A DNA stretch of 35,038 nucleotides from Nemertoderma westbladi (taxonomy: Eukaryota; Xenacoelomorpha; Nemertodermatida; Nemertodermatidae), in contig JAUCBJ010002240.1 in NCBI GenBank assembly GCA_032718475.1, positions 1 through 35,038 on the forward strand, written 5' to 3'. The translations under genes were made by a program, and so were the position numbers. This document shows, in pieces, positions 20,169 to 29,570 of the stretch; the first letter of the stretch is position 1, and the number at the start of each line of letters is the position of its first letter. The notes under the pieces are model-generated. The model was not told the origin of the DNA. It did not search any database and worked only from the letters and a program-made list of their open reading frames with translations.

Positions 20169-20174
20169 AATAAA
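20169..20174 (+). promoter_or_regulatory. Polyadenylation signal AATAAA
   Basis: Canonical hexamer 51 bp after the stop of the exon at 19881-20118, in a TG/T-rich stretch. Confidence 0.5.
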
Positions 20175-20179
20175 CTATC

Positions 20180-20520
20180 CACTAACTGTACAATGTACAT
20201 TTACTTTGTCTTAATTAACTGTAGCTTTGATTATCCTGCCTTATTACCGATTAGTATGGCCTGATTAATCTCGTCCTGTTATTGGCCCATGTTTGCTCAT
20301 GTGCATACTTAGAGACTGTTTTTATGCCCTGTCATCCTGTCATCTCTGGCGTGTAGGCCTGCCTAGATTTTGTGTTTTACCGTCCACCGTTACAGCGTGC
20401 AGCGTTATGCATTATACAGTTATAACTGCATTTTAAATACATACAGATATATGGATCGTTTATATGGATATTATTCAGTCTCAGTCAAACTATTTCATGT
20501 AAACTTCCTCTCCCTGTTAT
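20180..20520. other. Non-coding stretch
   Basis: Unique AT-rich DNA after the polyadenylation signal. No ORF or element recognised. Confidence 0.4.
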
Positions 20521-20521
20521 A

Positions 20522-20731
20522 GTTGGTTATGGTTGTAATACTTTAATGGGTAGACGAATACAATTTCCTGTCCGTTACTTTGGAGCATGCACTAACTATT
20601 CATGGAGTTCAAGGTCAGGATTGTGTATAGCAACTCAGATATCCCTTGACATGACTAGTGTGTTTAGGATTTGGCTTAACCCTGATAAGCCCAAGGGGGG
20701 TGGAATCGACACCCTTCTGTTGTTTTTTTAG
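20522..20731 (+). other. Possible exon of unknown protein
   Basis: The tract CTTCCTCTCCCTGTTATAG (about 20503-20521) looks like a splice acceptor. The following frame of about 69 codons runs to a TAG at 20729 and includes GYGCNTLMGRRIQF, FGACTNYSWSS and FRIWLNP. No family recognised. A poly-G/T stretch near the end makes the last residues doubtful. It may be an alternative exon of the gene to its left or a chance frame. Confidence 0.2.
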
Positions 20732-20739
20732 ATTCTATA

Positions 20740-21890
20740 GAGATGATCGATCAAGGGAACTTCAAATTCCATGTAATTTCCTCAAATTTATCAGGGATCA
20801 TTATGAAAAAAACTAGAAGTTCACACGACCTGTAGTTTTCGAGATATAAGGAAGCTGTGACACCTAGGTCAGAACTTTTCTGCACTGAAATTTCACATTT
20901 CAGTTTCTTTGTGGTATCTTCACTCTATGGTAAAAAAATCGTCAAAATTCGGTTATTTTGAACAACGAACCCATTGAAAACAATTATGGGTAAAATTTCG
21001 TGTTGAAATTTGAAAATTTGAAAAGTACCACAAGAGCACCAAAAGTGCAAGTAGTGTGAAATTTCAAATTTTTAAATAGGATACAACGTCAATATCCTCA
21101 CCCATACTGAGGTTTTCTTATTTGCTGATTTCATTGGTGTCAATTATAAGATACTGTGGTTACCCAAAATAGCTCGAAAATGAAAAGATCCCCTACTAGA
21201 ACTTTTCAAAAATATAATTTTCAAATAAACTACTTGTTTAAGTTAACTTACATCCAATGCCGTATATATCGGTGATATTGGGTTATTTTAAACCCTGAAC
21301 CCATTATTTATAACAAGATTGTGTATAATTCTATGTCAAAATTCGGAATTTTTAAGAAGCACCACAATAGCACAAAAAGTGCAAGTAGTAAAATGCGAAA
21401 AAATTGATTTCGCAATTGTGGAAAAACTTGAATTGTAGTGAAAAAATAGACAACGGATTGAATCATCGTGGATGTATTATATACAAAAGTGTATTTGCCT
21501 GTAAATACTTAGATTTTTCGAAAGATTTTCAAAAAATATGCATGCAATGAAATTTTAGCACCATGAAATGTGCTAATTAGAGTCAATCCGATAAATTTTT
21601 CAAGAATTTCCTTCAGATCCATTTTTGTAATATGTTTGTGTACGGTTTGACCAATTTTCAAAAAACATTCAAACACATAGAGCCGCAATAAGCATGGTAA
21701 AAATATTTTTTGGTACCCTGTGCGAAAAGTTCCAACACGGTTTCACTACTGTGATTTTCAAATTTTTTTTTTTGGTTTTGAGTTTGTGATATGCATGTGT
21801 AGGTTTCCACCAAATTAAAAAAAAATACATTCACAAATACCCTAGTTTTAACTGCTTTCGGATCTTAGCAAGTAAAAAGTTGCCAAATCA
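20740..21890. other. AT-rich non-coding region
   Basis: Apart from the ~330-bp duplication above, I see only A/T-rich unique sequence with AAATTTTTCAAA-like words and no ORF with a domain. Confidence 0.4.
20950..21400. repeat. Diverged tandem duplication, period about 330 bp
   Basis: Two blocks share GGTTATTTTGAAC/GGTTATTTTAAAC...GAACCCATT and, about 60-90 bp later, GCACCA(A/C)AA...AAAGTGCAAGTAGT. The first is at about 20951-21060, the second at about 21279-21390. Divergence is high, so it is old. AT-rich surroundings (20740-21890) carry no gene. Confidence 0.5.
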
Positions 21891-21892
21891 AG

Positions 21893-22710
21893 AATATTAT
21901 TATTATTTTTATTATTTATTATTAAACACCTCGTATAATATTTAGAGAGGGAGAAAAGCACCAACGCCAAAGGAGAACTTACTAATCTGGAGCCTTGAAC
22001 GTTGTTGAAACAGTTTGTAATTATGACCTCTCGACCCTGGCCTACTAGCACTTTTGAAAAATATATCATAGTCTAAATCAACAACATTGTTAATTATGCA
22101 ATAAGTCATCTTTAAATCGTAAACAATCCTATGTACTTCTAACGGTTGTAAAGTTAAATATTGCAAACATTCCAGATAACTTCGGCTACTGAGTCCACAT
22201 CGAGCAAATAGTCTGCGTGTAAAGTAACGTTGCACTCTTTCTATTAAATCTATAGAACTCAGATGGAAAGGGGACCACACCAGTGTACAATATTCTACAA
22301 ACCGTCTCACATAGGATTTGTAAGCCGTTAATAATGCACTCAAGTTACTAGTCTGAAAGCACCTGAAAATTAAGTTTGCAATTTTGAAAGCTTTTGCAGC
22401 TTGCAATTTACAATGCAAATCAAATTTTAAGTTCACAGATAAGGTAACCCAAAAATCTCTACAATAATCATCCGTGCTCTACCGTTTAGAAAATATTGTT
22501 CTGGAACTACATTAGCTTTACTGACACCAAAACGAAGAACAGTGCACTTATGAGCCGCTATGCTTAGTTGCCAATCGGCTGTCCAGCTTTCCAGTATACG
22601 CAGTGCGCCGTGTAGCAAATCACTATCGCTTGATCTCGCGTACAACTTTATGTCATCCGCAAATAATTTGCAGGATACATTTGGTATTAGCTCGTGTAGA
22701 TCATTGATAT
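21893..22710 (-). pseudogene. CR1/jockey-like LINE, 3' half of the RT ORF and (TAA)n tail
   Basis: The minus strand encodes, from 22710 down, YINDLHELIPNVSCKLFADD (RT motif C). It continues with KLYARSSDSDL, WTADWQLSIAAHKCTVLRFG, LKFDLHCKL and KAFKIANLIFRCF, then YVRRFVEYCTLVWSP, LIERVQRYFTRRLF and GSRGHNYKL. These are the ordered thumb and C-terminal blocks of CR1/jockey-type LINEs. A frameshift near 22440 breaks the join between the 22645-22433 and 22436-21942 frames. The 3' end has a short UTR and an AT-rich (TAA)n-like tail (21893-21935). The upstream half is at 23897-24205; a second LINE separates the two. Confidence 0.75.
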
Positions 22711-23896
22711 ACTAGCTTGATATACTGGCTCAGTGGCATCTCCCATATTATTTTGTATTCTATTAGATATTCTTCTGAGGAAGTTGCGGGATTCTAGAAT
22801 TGGATGTTATATTGGTTCTACTTATTTGGGCGTATTGGCATATGCAGACGATTTACTTTTACTGTGTCCTTCTCTAATTGGTCTACAGCACATGGTCTCG
22901 TTGTGCGCCAAGTTCGCATCAGAATTTAACTTACAGTTTAGTACAAACATTATACCGGAAAAGTCGAAATCAAAATGTATTTCCTTTGGTTCAATTACAA
23001 TTATTCCCAATGTTTCCATTAGCTTAAATGGTGTCAATCTACCTTGGGTCAAGGAGGCCTTACATCTCGGTAATCTACTTGACTGCGAAAACTCCTTGAA
23101 ACAGGACATTGCTCGTAAAAGGGGACAATTTATAGGCAAACTAAACAAATTAAGGCAGGAATTCCATTTCGCAAATCCCTATAATTTGTGCAATATCCCG
23201 CGTATTTATTCTATGTGTTTTTATGGTAGTAACTTGTGGGATTTATTCTCTAGTTCATGCTCACGTATTTACACTACATGGAATATTAATGTCAGACTAC
23301 TTTTTAATCTCCCGTTTAATACACATAGATACATAGTGGACAGTTTAGTGCCATTTAAACACCCTTCTATAATGTTACAATCAAGGTTCGTCACTTTTGC
23401 TCACAGTTTACTCAATTCGTTCAAACCTTGCATCCGTTTCTTAGGAGAACTGACACTTTTTGATTGTAGAACTCGAAGTGGTCGAAACTTTAGATCTATT
23501 GGTAACGCGTGTAATCACTTTGATTTACGAACAGTTTCAACTAAGCAAGTATCCTATCTACGTTACACACCTGTTGTAGATTTATATAAAGTTAATTTTG
23601 TTAAAGAAATTTTGGAATGCAAATTCAATAACCTAGAAGTTTCTAATTTTAATGCCGTTGATCTGGATGACATCCTGAATTTCCTGTGCACTAGTTAAGA
23701 CTGATATTCGATTTTATCATATTATATAGTATTGTTATATTGTACTTATAATATCGTTGTTATATTCATATATTCACCATTAATATCTTATTTGTGCTTT
23801 AAATTTAATCATTACCTAATTAATTAATTATTCCTAAGTATTTTGTACTGTGCAATTAATTCTATTGTCTCATGTACGACGTCAGCTAATAATAAT
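22711..23896 (+). mobile_element. 5'-truncated LINE inserted into an older LINE
   Basis: A continuous 321-codon frame (22733-23698, opening at a GTG, not a real start) begins at GSVASPILF, inside the RT. It contains LAYADDLLLL (motif C) and ISLNGVNLPWVKEALHLGN, then a long C-terminal region with no stop codon, so it is relatively young. A 3' UTR of about 200 bp follows and ends with (TAA)n at 23886-23896. Joining the flanks 22710 and 23897 makes an uninterrupted reading frame of the minus-strand LINE (...PLLFFLLYIND...), which shows the insertion point directly. A 9-bp word TGATATACT is repeated at the 5' junction (22705-22713 and 22718-22726). Clade not firmly assigned; N-terminal RT and endonuclease parts are missing. 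Confidence 0.8.
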
Positions 23897-24205
23897 AAAG
23901 TAAAAAAAATAATAGAGGCCCCAAGACACTGCCTTGGATCGTTCCTGATATAACATTAACGGTGAAATACGATTACTAATAATTACATTCTGAGTACGAT
24001 TACAGAGAAAAGCTTTAATCCAGCATAACAAATCACCGGTTACCCCATAACTGGCCAATTTATGTATCAACTTTCGGTGAACAACTGAAGCGAATGCCTT
24101 GGCTAAATCGACATAAACAACATCAACTGTATAGCGTTTGTCTAAAACCTTGTACCATTCATTTGCACATTCCAAAAGTTGAGTACATGTCGATCTACAT
24201 TTCAC
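23897..24205 (-). pseudogene. CR1/jockey-like LINE, upstream RT part (interrupted copy)
   Basis: The minus strand reads CTQLLECANEWYKVLD, then DVVYVDLAKAF (RT motif A), VVHRKLIHKLASYGVTGDLL, NRTQNV and, in a shifted frame, SGTIQGSVLGPLLFF (motif B). These blocks precede those at 21893-22710 in the family and complete the same element. In motif A the residue after AF is Ala where most relatives have Asp. The 5' end is truncated near 24203. No endonuclease is present. Confidence 0.7.
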
Positions 24206-24298
24206 AATATATATTGATCATTTATTACGACGTCTTAATGTCCTTAGTGATCAACCGGTGGAACCTATAACATTCGCTCATTATCCTATATTACCATA

Positions 24299-24689
24299 CT
24301 ACTACTACTACTAGGATCGGCATGCTGCATTGCAGCTGCATTTTTAAGAATGCTGTGCCGGCTTGTCAACAAAATTGCACCGCCACAACTCCCTATCACC
24401 CATGACATTTGCTAGATCATCCGCATCTTTAAGGCCAGTGTCCTTTAAGATGCGTCTCAAGAAAGTCATGGGCTGTCCACCATGCTTATTCACTCCATGA
24501 GGCTGCCAAAGTACAAGATTATGCACTGGCTGGTCCTCACGGCGAAAGCAATGTCCTGCAAAGCGGAGGCGATTTTGTTCTAGTGTCAAGCTTGGGGGAA
24601 CCAATGAGACACCTCCAATGTTATATAGTGTCTGGTTGGAGATGTGTGCATTGTACTTGACACAATGTACCCGGCGTAGCATTCTTGTG
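24299..24689 (-). mobile_element. RTE-like LINE copy C, short 5'-truncated insertion
   Basis: About 390 bp on the minus strand are nearly identical to the 3' end of copy B. The coding part (24682-24344) starts MLRRVHCVKYNAHISNQTLYN, with FAGHCFRREDQPVHNLVLWQ later, and ends AQHS before a stop. The 3' end is a (TAG)n tract (reading the minus strand), at about 24299-24313. A 10-bp direct repeat TATTACCATA flanks it (24289-24298 and 24690-24699), a target-site duplication. 5' truncation plus tail plus duplication are the marks of target-primed reverse transcription. Confidence 0.88.
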
Positions 24690-24739
24690 TATTACCATAT
24701 TGTGGGGATATTCCAACATCACATACCGGCTTTGTGTAT

Positions 24740-25150
24740 ATGTTAATTAGTATTAGTTACCCTGATAAAGTAACCTATACAGGACAAACCGAAGATTTCG
24801 GTGCCACCAGAATAAAACTGGTTCTGACTTTACAAAGAATCCAGCATATCATCCCTGGGCTCTACATGCATTCATTAGTGGGTTTCCTGGTGAAGCAAAA
24901 GGGGATCTTAATAAAAAATTCCGTAACGAATTTGAAGATGAATGGCATTTCACAACAGATACCCCAAGAGGAGGTGGTAACAAAACTCTTGACGAGAGTA
25001 TATATATAATGTTGGTGTTGAAATGGTTAGACATTGGAATGCTAATAAACATTATAAAGATGAATCAGATGAATCATGAATTTGACCTCATAATATGTCA
25101 TTGTCAAGAAATTGATGATGGTATTGTAGTAGAGGAACCTGATCCATAGA
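24740..25150 (+). other. Coding-like remnant, unidentified
   Basis: The plus strand reads in one frame NPAYHPWALHAFISGFPGEAK and LNKKFRNEFEDEWHFTTDTP. A neighbouring frame, after a shift near 25010, gives NVGVEMVRHWNANKHYKDES. The residue composition looks like real protein and the two pieces seem continuous apart from the frameshift. I do not recognise the family. It lies directly 3' of LINE copy C and could be another decayed element or a host exon. Confidence 0.25.
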
Positions 25151-25470
25151 TGCAATTTACTATAAGGACTAAATTGCTATCTCAAATTTTATCACCCCAG
25201 TTAATAGCATGTTCACTATTATAGTTGTGGTGTATATAGTTGAGTTGCCATAATAATTGTGATATATGTTTGCTTACTGTTTGTCATTGTCTGTTGTAAA
25301 ATATGTTTGCATTCCATTGAACAGTCACATACTAAAATATCATTGCAATTTAATATCAGAAATAATTAAACTCTATTATTATGCAGACTACAATTAATCA
25401 GTCATTCATTTCACCTGTGCTCTAAGTACCCCTATAAACGGCTCTGCTGACCGGTACAGTTTACCATAGA
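25150..25470. other. AT-rich non-coding stretch
   Basis: No ORF or element. It would be the 3' UTR of the minus-strand frame at 25472-25695 if that is an exon; no AATAAA hexamer was found on the minus strand here. Confidence 0.35.
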
Positions 25471-25471
25471 A

Positions 25472-25695
25472 TGTGTTCATTCCAAATTTGTAGAAAGACA
25501 TCCCACTCTGATTTGTCAGCCAAATCAGACAAAATTTCCTCAACATCAAATACTTTGTGATCAAATCGAAGCATATTTTGAATAATTGGTTCTTTCGATT
25601 TTCTCCAAGTTGGTTCAACTTCCACGACTTTCTTCTTTCCTTTGACTTTCTTCGGACATTGGACATGGACATCACTCAAAGTATACGATTCACCC
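25472..25695 (-). CDS. Possible terminal exon of an unknown minus-strand gene
   Basis: On the minus strand, CCCACCCTTAAATTTTAG (about 25713-25696) is a plausible splice acceptor. The next frame (GESYTLSDVHVQCPKK, then KGKKKVVEVEPTWRKSKEP, QNMLRFDHKVFDVEE, SEWDVFLQIWNEHILW) ends in a stop near 25461. It has a basic stretch followed by an acidic helix, with few low-complexity features. I do not recognise the family. Evidence is the acceptor plus an open, protein-like frame; a polyadenylation signal is not clear. It may be a host exon or a captured fragment. Confidence 0.3.
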
Positions 25696-25739
25696 TAAAA
25701 TTTAAGGGTGGGAATATTATTCATCTAATTTTATACTAA

Positions 25740-26059
25740 TAATGAAAAAAATGCTAGATTTAGAGATATAGTCCTAATTATTACATTTATTTACTTCCGA
25801 CAATTAATTATTAATTTAATATAATACCAATACCAGTAGGCCTATTATATTTTAATTATAGGATCAGTACAACATACTGATATACTGATATGCTATAGCG
25901 ATATGCTATGACTCTTGTTTATTGTTTTGGTTAGATTAATTCGTCACTGTTTTAATCGTCACTGTTTTAACCTGAACCCTATCCTATAGTGGTATACACA
26001 ACACATGGGACACATATAACTAGAAGAGTAAAAAACCTATAGGCCTACTGCATAGTCTA
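25740..26059. other. Non-coding stretch
   Basis: AT-rich DNA with AGGCCTA words at about 25837 and 26039. No ORF or element except the left target-site duplication of LINE copy B at its end. Confidence 0.4.
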
Positions 26060-26066
26060 GGCTAAA

Positions 26067-27971
26067 CTACTACTACTACTACTACTAGTATCGGCATGTT
26101 GCATTGCAGCTGCATTTTTAAGAATGCTGTGCCGGCTTGTCGACAAAATTGCGCCACCACAACTCCCTATCACCCATGACATTTGCTAGATCATCCGCAT
26201 CTTCAAGACCAGTGTCCTTTAAGATGCGTCTCAAGAAAGTCATGGGCTGTCCACCATGCTTATTAACTCCATGAGGCTGCCAAAGTACAAGATTATGCAC
26301 TGGCTGGTCCTCACGGCGAAAGCAATGTCCTGCAAAGCGGAGGTGATTTTGTTCTAGTGTCAAGCTTGGGGGAACCAATGAGACACCTCCAATGTTATAT
26401 AGTGTCTGGTTGGAGATGTGTGCATTGTACTTGACACAATAAACCTGGCGTAGCATTCTTGTAAATGTGCCATCCAGAGATTTGGTATCCTCAGCAGTTA
26501 GAGCCCAGCATGGACTCCCATAGAGGAGTACTGGACTACTGCTGCTCTAAATAATCGGACCTTAAGTTTCCGATTAATTCTCGGTGACTTCCAAATCCTG
26601 GAGAGCCTATTCAAGGCTGCCCATGCCTTTCCCTTACGTATTCGAAGGTCCTCACCTGACTTCCGGATCCATGATCCCAGGTAACAGAAGTCGTCCACAT
26701 GCTCAAGCATACCATCCTTTGAGCTTATGCTCATCCGATCAGAGACTTGCTGAGAACTTTCAAAGTTAACTGTCAAAATTGTGGTCTTTCTGGAGTTAAT
26801 AAAAAGACCAACACTAGAAGCAGCATGTTCTAATGAGCTGAGGAGCCGTTGGACTCCCTCTAGTGATTCTGAGAGTACTCCTAAGTCATCAGCAAAGTCT
26901 AGATCAGTTAGGTACTTGGCAGGATTTCCTCGACTTCTGGAGCCAGTAGGTGGAGTTATCATCACCCCATCATCATTATGATGATCTAAGGACATGCATA
27001 GAACATAGTCAACCACAATTATGAACAAGAATGGTGCAAGTGTGTCTCCCTGGAGGACGCCCCATAACACTTCAAATGGTTCTGTGTCACCATCAACAGT
27101 AGACACAAATGTTGTCGAACCATTGTATACTGATCTGATTGCTGCAATAATTTCATCAGGGATCCCATATAATGAAAGTATGCTGAACATACGTGAGCGG
27201 GAGACTGAATCAAAGGCCTTGAAGAAGTCAACAAAGATAACAGCCAGATAGATGCCTGTCTTTCTTTTTTGATAACTCTTCATTTATCCTTCTAAGTGCC
27301 AAAATGGGTTCCATGGTCCCACGACTTTTACGGAACCCATTCTGATTTCCACGGAGCAGTCTCTCAATGGGATCCCTGTTGCGATTTATTAGAATTCTAT
27401 TGTATAGCTTTGCAGCAATCGAGATCAAGAGATTCCCCGAAAAGAACCATAGAGTGTTAGGTTGCCCTTCTTGGGAACTGGCACCAACTTATTTGTTTTC
27501 ATTTTTTGTGGGACTCTTGTTGTTCGGTACATGTCTACTATGATGGGAGAGATGAGCTTTAAACACTCAGGTATTTTAAAGACCTCAGGGGGAACACCAT
27601 CTACTCCACTGGCACGATTGGTCTTAATGCTCTTTGCAGCAGCCTTCACTTCTGCAAAGGAGATATCGCCAATGGGAATATCTGGGAGTACAGACTCAGA
27701 CACTTTTACTTCTATAAAGTTATCAGGCAATACCCTGTCATTATTGAGGAGCTTTTCAAAGTGGGCCTTCCAACCATTGAGGCGATCGGCTGGTGATTCA
27801 GCCTTAACCTTGGTGGTTGGTTGGCTTTTCCGCCCAGTAAGCAAGTTGATCGATTTCCATGCCTGGGATGATTGCCTGCTGTCGTCGGTATCATTGATGG
27901 CATCAACCTGTTGGTTTATTAGCTCCTGTAGATTAACAGAGTACTGCCTGTTCAGGGACCTAGATGCAGCC
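26067..27971 (-). mobile_element. RTE-like LINE copy B, 5'-truncated, with TSD and (TAG)n tail
   Basis: The minus strand carries the 3' ~1.9 kb of the family: linker region, RT and C-terminal domain. RT blocks seen: NGFRKSRG, FVDFFKAFDSV (motif A), GVLQGDTLAPFLF, VDYVLCMSLDHHNDDG, LDFADDLGVL (motif C intact), CYLGSWI, and RFAGHCFRREDQ at the end. Lesions: a 2-nt deletion near 27440, a 4-nt ATCT duplication near 27255 and a 1-nt deletion near 26540. The 5' end is truncated at 27971, the usual outcome of target-primed reverse transcription. The 7-bp repeat GGCTAAA flanks it (26060-26066 and 27972-27978). The (TAG)n tail is at about 26067-26088. Its sequence is very close to copies A and C, so the family was active recently. 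Confidence 0.9.
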
Positions 27972-27978
27972 GGCTAAA

Positions 27979-28330
27979 ACGAAGGCTTGATGTTTAAAAT
28001 GTACCAGTAGGCCTATTGCGGAATCGGTAATGAGTTGATGATGAGTTTCAACCCTAATTCGACTAGAAAGACAGACTGGTACTTTATATATATTTCAATA
28101 GGCCTAAAACTTGAGAAACTTCAGGGTTTACATAGAGATAGAAAAGGCCTACCAACATTACATTTACAACAGTTGCTACAGAGATCAGTGGTAGCAAGCT
28201 ACACATAATGACAATGGGGTTCACGACTCAAATTCAAAACCAGATTAATTAGATGCAATAATATCACAGAAACACAATGGCGTTTACAAAATTCAATAAG
28301 ATGCTAAAATAGCCGAGATATTGGTGTTTT
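27979..28330. other. Non-coding stretch
   Basis: Unique AT-rich DNA with AGGCCTA words (28007, 28099). No ORF or transposon end besides the flank of LINE copy B. Confidence 0.4.
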
Positions 28331-28334
28331 CAGT

Positions 28335-28760
28335 TTAAAAATTATTCAAAATTTGAAAACAATCTGTGATTGGTAGTGACGTCACTATACACTTCCAAAT
28401 CCCATTTATATCAACATCCAGATACCTAATACTATCTTTGTATAAATTGGGGCAGTTTGTTACTGCAGGGACTGCTACATTAGTACTGTAGTACAGCAGT
28501 AAATGATCAACTAGATCTTGCTCAGTTGTTTCGTTATCGATCCTGAATACAAACACGTCGCCAGGAGCAGCCGCCATCTTCGAGGTGGCATTCGAAGTAG
28601 CCACACCGGTTCCTGTACCCATCACAAACTTAGGCTGGCGCCGTTTATACGGCAGCACCTGCTGATATCCCGAACCACCATCAGAGTCCACGACCGAAGG
28701 CGAGAGTCGTGGCCGCTTCGTACCAGTACTGTCATTCCCATAAAAACGACCTACATTCAT
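28335..28760 (-). CDS. LINE ORF1-like protein or host protein, 141 codons
   Basis: An uninterrupted 141-codon frame with its own ATG. The first ~60 residues are polar and basic (GTKRPRLSPSVV, YKRRQPKFV). Then DVFVFRIDNETTEQDLVDHL resembles the RRM-like fold of LINE ORF1 proteins, which often begin with a (F/V)-x-x-R-(L/V)-D-x-x-T-T-x-x-x-L pattern; later KDSIRYLDVDINGIWKC fits a second strand. The protein ends earlier than most ORF1p, so it is truncated or derived. Met62 lies in AAGATGGCGGC, a strong initiation context often seen at first exons. No partner ORF2 lies next to it. Alternatively it is a host exon; the identity is uncertain. Confidence 0.4.
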   Translation of the reverse strand: MNVGRFYGNDSTGTKRPRLSPSVVDSDGGSGYQQVLPYKRRQPKFVMGTGTGVATSNATSKMAAAPGDVFVFRIDNETTEQDLVDHLLLYYSTNVAVPAVTNCPNLYKDSIRYLDVDINGIWKCIVTSLPITDCFQILNNF

Positions 28761-28769
28761 TAGACAGAC

Positions 28770-29400
28770 TGCTAGACAGGTACACAGTGAAATGTAGGCT
28801 AATTAAGGCTAAATGTGTCACTGTCAGACATAACATTCAATAAATTCAATTAATTCATTGAATTCAAAACTGCCGCCATTATACTATAACTGTATGATAG
28901 CAATAAAGGCCAATAGAGGCAAATAAACTAAACAAATATTATTTATTAATTAATTTCATCATTTATTTATTTGTATTCATCTGTACCTAAACCCACGCAC
29001 TACAAATGTAGCATTTGTTTACCATTAACATTAATTAATATCTCAACAAAACATTGTGTATGCCATGTATAAATATTATATAATAAATGTTATAGTTTAG
29101 CTATTTGAACTTCACTAAGATATAATTCAGATACTATTGAAACCCACTACCCGCTAGAGCCCACTCACTACAATTGTAGACATATAAGTTTTGATTCCTA
29201 CAGAAGCCCAAATTTCACCAAAATTGATGGAATTTTCGCATACAACCCAAGATGAATATTCATTCTATTGAAATATAATGAATTTCATGAATAGATCCCG
29301 CTGAATATATATTTAAATAGTCAAAGAAAAATTGGTCTCCGAAAATTCAACTACTTCAGATACTATGTTGAAGGTTAACATTAGCAGTCTATCTGATACT
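28770..29400. other. AT-rich non-coding stretch
   Basis: No supported ORF. Small words such as CCCACTAC..ACAATTGTAG and CCCACGCACTACAAATGTAG (29000, 29150) look like distant copies of each other. No element defined. Confidence 0.35.
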
Positions 29401-29482
29401 GATTCTGGTTCATGTACCGCTACTGAATTTAATAGGCCTGATAAAAATGTTTCACTTTGTAAAAGGTTATATGGCTTTAGAT

Positions 29483-29570
29483 CCCACTGATGTTGCACTG
29501 GAAAAGAAAGTGGATGAACTGCATTTCCCACTGATGTTGCACTGGAAAAGAAAGTGGATGAACTGCATTT
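29483..29570 (+). repeat. Perfect 44-bp tandem duplication
   Basis: The unit CCCACTGATGTTGCACTGGA... (44 bp) occurs at 29483-29526 and again at 29527-29570 with no mismatch. As 44 is not a multiple of three, it shifts the frame of the cysteine-rich ORF that follows. Confidence 0.95.
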
